Below, piece by piece: positions 5,913 through 9,454 of a DNA stretch of 9,454 nucleotides. The stretch comes from Actinomycetota bacterium (GTDB lineage: Bacteria > Actinomycetota > Acidimicrobiia > Acidimicrobiales > Microtrichaceae): contig JAFDWA010000042.1 in the NCBI GenBank assembly GCA_018268735.1, positions 1 to 9,454 of the forward strand, written 5' to 3'. Within the stretch, counting starts at the first letter, position 1, and every line of letters starts with the position of its first letter. Both the position numbers and the translations under genes were made by a program. Below the pieces are notes generated by a model, which saw only the letters and a program-made list of their open reading frames with translations, did not search any database and was not told the DNA's origin.

Positions 5913-7787
5913 TCAGGACCAGAGCCGGCCCTGCAGGCCGGACGCCCGGAGGATCGGTCGCTCGATCGCCGAGCGGATGGCGGCCTCGCTGCCCAGGACG
6001 GTGACCCGAGACCGGGCACGGGTCACCGCGGTGTAGAGGAGCTCGCGCGTCATGATCGGCGATCCGACCCGGGCCAGCGCGACCACCGCGTGGTCGAACT
6101 CCGAACCCTGGCTCTTGTGGATCGTCATCGCCCACCAGCTCTCGAGCTGGTCGAGGCGGGCGAGCGGCACGACGCGGATGCCGGTCGCACCGTGGAACGC
6201 CACAGCGCGCGTGCCGTGGTGGTCCACGACGACACCCACGTCGCCGTTCGCGAGCTGGTTCACGTGGTCGTTCGCGGTCACGATCACGGGGCGGCCGACG
6301 GCCCAGCCGCGGTCGTGACCGAACTCGGGGAGCGCAGCGGACACACCGGCCTCGATGCGGCTGCTCCACTGGGAGAGACCCCATGGCCCGTTCCTGGTCG
6401 CAGTCAGGACCTTGAGCCGGCCCGCAGCGCGAAGCGCCTCCTCCGCATCGTCGGCACGGGCGCGGCGCACCACCTCCACAGCGGCCGACACCACCGTCGC
6501 GTCGAGTGCCATCGCGTCGAGTGCCATCGCGTCGAGTGCCGTCGCGTCGGGAGCGTCCGCGCTGCTCACCCAGGCGACGTCGTCGAGGTCGTCGTCGAGC
6601 AGCGACAGCGCCACGTCGGCGTCGCCGCGTCGGATGGCCTCGGCAAGTGCTGCGATGCCGGAATCTGCAGCGAAGCGTCGCGAGCGGGTGAGCACCGTGA
6701 CCCGCTCGGCGAGGGGACCGGTGCCGCCCTCGGACGGGCCCACGACATCGGCCATCACCGTGCCGGCCTCGATGCTGGCGAGCTGGGCGGGATCGCCGAC
6801 GAGCACCACGGTTGCATCGGAGCGGACCGCGGCCAAGAGGGACGCGAGGAGCGGCAACGACACCATCGACGTCTCGTCGACGACCACCAGGTCGTGGGGG
6901 AGCGGGTCGTGCGGGCCGTGGCGGTACCCCCGGCCCGGTCGGTGGCCGAGGAGGCGGTGCAGCGTCACAGCGGTGGTGCCACGGAGCTCGTCCGCGACGG
7001 TCGGATCGAGCATTCCGTCGGTCTCGGCGTCGAGGACCGCGGCATGCAGCGCCTCGGTCATGCGGGCAGCTGCCTTCCCGGTCGGGGCAGCCAGGGCGAT
7101 CCGAGGTGAGCGGCCGGAGCGGGCAGCGATGGTGGCGGCAGCGGCGAGCAGGCGGGCGACGGTCCGCGTCTTGCCGGTCCCGGGGCCGCCGGCGATGACC
7201 GACACGCCGCCGCGCAGCGCGGTCCGTGCGGCCTGTCGCTGCAGGTCGGGGGAGGTGGTGTCGTCGTGGCCGAAGAGCGCGTCGAGCACGTCCTCCACGG
7301 CAGGATCCGAAGTGGAGTCGGCCTCGGCTCGCCGCGTCAGGTCCTCGGCGATGGCCAGCTCGGCGCGGTGGTAGCGATGGAGGTAGATCCTCTCGCCGTC
7401 GCGCACGAGAGGACGGAGCAGCCCGTCTGGCCGGTCCCCCGCAGCAGCGACCAGATCGCTCGCCCGGAGCGTCGCCGCCCAGCTCACCGGATCGGGCCAT
7501 GGGAGCTCGACAGCGGTGGATCCGTCGTCGGGCTGCGACGGCCGCAGCAGGTCGTCGAGCCGGATGCAGACATGGCCGAGACGCGGTCCCCGCGCCGCCA
7601 TGGCGAGTGCCAGGAGCACGTCGTCGTGCTCGTCGGGTCGGAGGCGGGCGAAGGCGGCGCTCAGCTGGACCTCCGCAGCGCTCAGCACGCCGGCATCCAC
7701 GAACGGTCCGAGGACCCCCACCTCCGGTGGGACCGCGACCCGTCGGTGCTGTGGACTCCGTTGGCTCGTTGGACGCTGCAGGCTCAT
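5913..7787 (-). CDS. recD: RecBCD helicase-nuclease, RecD (alpha) subunit
   Basis: This 624-residue protein is a superfamily 1B 5'-3' DNA helicase, the fast motor of the RecBCD end-resection complex. Motifs occur in order: the Q-motif region DLQRQAARTAL near 181-191, Walker A GGPGTGKT 200-207, Walker B DETS 304-307, motif III GDPAQL 331-336, motif V WAMTIHKSQGSEFD 552-565 and motif VI LLYTAVTRAR 583-592. The N-terminal 170 residues are the RecD domain expected to contact the partner subunit. Length and motifs are complete, so the gene looks intact. ATG at 7787 overlaps the recB stop as ATGA, giving coupled translation; no strong ribosome-binding site is needed. Between motifs III and V, an acidic stretch (DDDLDDVAW) leads into an ALDAM pentapeptide repeat at about 417-431. 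RecD2 is the alternative, but linkage to recB and the length favour true RecD. Confidence 0.95.
   Translation of the reverse strand: MSLQRPTSQRSPQHRRVAVPPEVGVLGPFVDAGVLSAAEVQLSAAFARLRPDEHDDVLLALAMAARGPRLGHVCIRLDDLLRPSQPDDGSTAVELPWPDPVSWAATLRASDLVAAAGDRPDGLLRPLVRDGERIYLHRYHRAELAIAEDLTRRAEADSTSDPAVEDVLDALFGHDDTTSPDLQRQAARTALRGGVSVIAGGPGTGKTRTVARLLAAAATIAARSGRSPRIALAAPTGKAAARMTEALHAAVLDAETDGMLDPTVADELRGTTAVTLHRLLGHRPGRGYRHGPHDPLPHDLVVVDETSMVSLPLLASLLAAVRSDATVVLVGDPAQLASIEAGTVMADVVGPSEGGTGPLAERVTVLTRSRRFAADSGIAALAEAIRRGDADVALSLLDDDLDDVAWVSSADAPDATALDAMALDAMALDATVVSAAVEVVRRARADDAEEALRAAGRLKVLTATRNGPWGLSQWSSRIEAGVSAALPEFGHDRGWAVGRPVIVTANDHVNQLANGDVGVVVDHHGTRAVAFHGATGIRVVPLARLDQLESWWAMTIHKSQGSEFDHAVVALARVGSPIMTRELLYTAVTRARSRVTVLGSEAAIRSAIERPILRASGLQGRLWS
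6499..6550. repeat. 15-bp tandem repeat inside recD
   Basis: The unit GCGTCGAGTGCCATC occurs at 6499-6513 and 6514-6528, again with one change at 6529-6543 (GCC-GTC ending), and then partially from 6544. On the minus strand it encodes ALDAM-type pentapeptides. The period is a multiple of three, so copy changes would not break recD. Confidence 0.9.
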
Positions 7788-9454
7788 CGGGGGACCCCGG
7801 CGCCGTTCGCTGCTTCGATCCGGCCGTCGAGCAGGTCGCTGAGCTCGACCACGAGCGCCGGGGGGATCGCCCAGTGGAACACCCCGTCAGGGTGGCCGTC
7901 GTGCACCGGCGTGCCACTGCCGACCATCCCCCGGAGGAACAGGTACCCGGCGCCGCCGAGGTGCGTCGCGGGGTCGTAGCCGGGCAGCCGCCAGCGCAGG
8001 TAGCGGTGCAGCGCGACGCTGTAGAGCAGCGCCTGGAGCGGATAGTGGTGCTCGCTCATGGCCTGCGCCATGGCCGCCCGGCCGTACTCACCCGGATCGG
8101 GGAGCCGTCCACGCCGGTGGAGGCGGTTGGTCTTGTAGTCGACGACGACGAACCTGTGTCGGCCCGACCCTGCACCGATCCTGGCGACCAGGTCGATCGA
8201 CCCGGTCAGGTGGCCGGCGAGCCGCACGTCGAAGCGACCTGCCGCGAGCGCGTTCGCCCACGGCAGCATCGGGTCATCTGCGCTCAGGTGCTGCACGACC
8301 AGCGCCCCGATCGTCCGGTCCGTCGCCGGTGCTCCGCTGCCCGCGAGTCGGATCTCGAAGGGCATCTCGTCGATCCGGTCGGATCGCTGCAGCGACCGCA
8401 GCGCGATCCCGCCGAACGCCGCGCCGAGCGGGGTGTGGATCGCGGCGGAGAGTCCCCCGTGCAGGAGGGCTCGACCGTCGCCGACCGTCGCCCCGTCGAC
8501 GCGGTCGGGCCGCAGGTCGACGAACCGCCAGGCGATCTCCTCGGCGAGCACGACGTCGATCTCCTCGTCGAGGTCGATCGCAGCGAAGTCCAGCCGTTCG
8601 AGCACCGAGTGGACCAGCGTGCCGATCTCCGCCCCCGCCGGGAGCGCAGCGAACGGCGCGGCGCCCGCAGCGTCGACGGTGAGCGGCGCACGCTCGTCGC
8701 CATCGTGCTCGGGTGCGTCGCCGTGTCGGGGGAGATCGATGTGTCCCGGCACACGCTCGTCGGCATCGCCGGCGAGGCCCTGTCCGTCGTCGGTCGCTCC
8801 GGCGCGGCTCGTGACGGCGGTGAAGGACCATCGACATGCGCTGCGGTCGAGCGAGCGCTCGAGGGATGCGACCTCGAGCGGGGTGTCGGCTGCGGTCGCT
8901 TCGACGGAGGACCACAGATCGACGCTCCGACGTGGCCGGCCGTGCATCGTCGTGCTGATCGTGTCGCCACCTGCGTCGACGAGGGGCTGGAGCACATCCA
9001 GCGCGTCGGCGTCGGCCGGCAGGGTGACCTTCGGTTCGGTGAACGCGCGATGGTCGATGCGACCGTCGGTCCGCGCGAACAGCAGGCGCGCCGCAGCGGT
9101 TGCGTCGCTGCCCTGGGCCCGGGTCCACCACAGGATCGTCTGGTGACGGGCACGGGTCAGCGCCACGTACGCGAGGCGCAGGTTCTCGTACATGCGCTCG
9201 ACACGTGCCCGTTCCGTGCGCTCGTTGGCCGTCGCCTTGTCCGGCCAGTCCTTGCCGCCGGTGACGTCGAAGGTCCGCCGACCGGTGTCCGGAGCGTGGT
9301 ACAGCACCGTCCTGCCCGCTTCGCTCCAGAGGGTCGGACAGCACACGATCGGGAACTCGAGCCCCTTCGCGACCCAGATCGTCATGATCTGCACTGCCCG
9401 CTGGTCGGACTCCACCCGACGGGCAAGGACGTCCTCGTCGGCCTCGGTGCCGAC
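7784..9454 (-). CDS. recB: RecBCD helicase-nuclease, RecB (beta) subunit, C-terminal part (5' end outside window)
   Basis: The frame is open from the right edge, so 556 C-terminal residues are visible of a protein normally above 1000. It begins in the last part of the UvrD-like SF1A helicase (3'-5' motor): ESDQRAVQIMTIWVAKGLEF at visible residues 15-34, then motif VI LAYVALTRAR at 94-103. After a divergent linker of about 170 residues comes the PD-(D/E)XK nuclease domain. It has GTLVHSVLERLDF (His282), EMPFEI, GSIDLV (Asp421), VVVDYKTNR (Asp439, Lys441) and YPLQALLYSVAL. All the nuclease catalytic residues I would expect are present, so it should be active. With RecC and RecD it processes double-strand DNA ends for RecA loading and degrades foreign linear DNA. 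The stop overlaps the recD start as ATGA. AddA or AdnB could look similar, but adjacency to recD makes RecB the best call. Confidence 0.94.
   Translation of the reverse strand, partial: VGTEADEDVLARRVESDQRAVQIMTIWVAKGLEFPIVCCPTLWSEAGRTVLYHAPDTGRRTFDVTGGKDWPDKATANERTERARVERMYENLRLAYVALTRARHQTILWWTRAQGSDATAAARLLFARTDGRIDHRAFTEPKVTLPADADALDVLQPLVDAGGDTISTTMHGRPRRSVDLWSSVEATAADTPLEVASLERSLDRSACRWSFTAVTSRAGATDDGQGLAGDADERVPGHIDLPRHGDAPEHDGDERAPLTVDAAGAAPFAALPAGAEIGTLVHSVLERLDFAAIDLDEEIDVVLAEEIAWRFVDLRPDRVDGATVGDGRALLHGGLSAAIHTPLGAAFGGIALRSLQRSDRIDEMPFEIRLAGSGAPATDRTIGALVVQHLSADDPMLPWANALAAGRFDVRLAGHLTGSIDLVARIGAGSGRHRFVVVDYKTNRLHRRGRLPDPGEYGRAAMAQAMSEHHYPLQALLYSVALHRYLRWRLPGYDPATHLGGAGYLFLRGMVGSGTPVHDGHPDGVFHWAIPPALVVELSDLLDGRIEAANGAGVPR

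Noticed and set aside
5842..7917. 691-codon open frame on the minus strand overlapping recD
   Set aside because: The product is Arg/Pro/Gly-rich with no recognisable motif, and it lies across the fully supported RecD frame and the recB end. It is a shadow frame of GC-rich coding DNA.
8846..8862. TCGAGCG/CGCTCGA inverted repeat in recB
   Set aside because: It is a 7-bp palindrome with a 2-nt loop in GC-rich coding sequence and is likely to arise by chance.
8274..9344. Alternative minus-strand and plus-strand frames within recB
   Set aside because: They are Arg-rich translations in the wrong frame. The recB frame carries the helicase and nuclease motifs throughout.
1..9454. A defence island, prophage, CRISPR array or new multi-gene system
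   Set aside because: There are no integrases, transposases, spaced direct repeats, tRNA-bounded segments or composition shifts. RecBCD is a standard core repair system, and the other genes are housekeeping or envelope genes.

Overview
The window is GC-rich, about 70% by eye, with dense, GC-ending codon use. The gene families (citramalate synthase, a Thr-rich-linker L,D-transpeptidase, a non-zinc GluRS, RecBCD subunits) and three TAnnnT boxes placed 8 to 9 nt before start codons all suggest a chromosome of an actinomycete-type bacterium. My best guess is class Acidimicrobiia. This placement comes from protein character and remembered family resemblance, not from a search. I see no phage, transposon, CRISPR or RNA gene, and no composition break that would suggest an island.

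Layout. The plus strand begins inside cimA (to 925), followed by a conserved unknown gene (942-1469). A convergent L,D-transpeptidase gene (1477-2430, minus) shares a small hairpin with that unknown gene at their stop codons. From a 61-bp divergent promoter region, gltX (2492-3910) runs right, and a DUF218/YdcF-type membrane protein gene (3897-4529) overlaps its end by 14 nt. From 4564 to the right edge everything is on the minus strand. In transcription order these are recB (3' part, from the right edge to 7784) and recD (5913-7787), joined by an ATGA overlap. After a 117-bp gap comes a small lipoprotein (5391-5795), coupled by another ATGA to a secreted helical protein (4564-5394).

Function. 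cimA belongs to isoleucine synthesis and gltX to translation. The L,D-transpeptidase, DUF218 protein, lipoprotein and secreted helical protein are envelope or cell-surface proteins. recB and recD encode two subunits of the RecBCD helicase-nuclease, with recC probably upstream beyond the right edge.

The window is mostly ordinary core genome and I do not see a convincing new multi-gene system. The items most worth a second look are a perfect 17-bp stem with a 4-nt loop inside the DUF218 gene, apparent leaderless promoters at three genes, two in-frame coding microsatellites (a 6-bp unit in the secreted protein, a 15-bp unit in recD), and the uncharacterised lipoprotein/secreted-protein pair.
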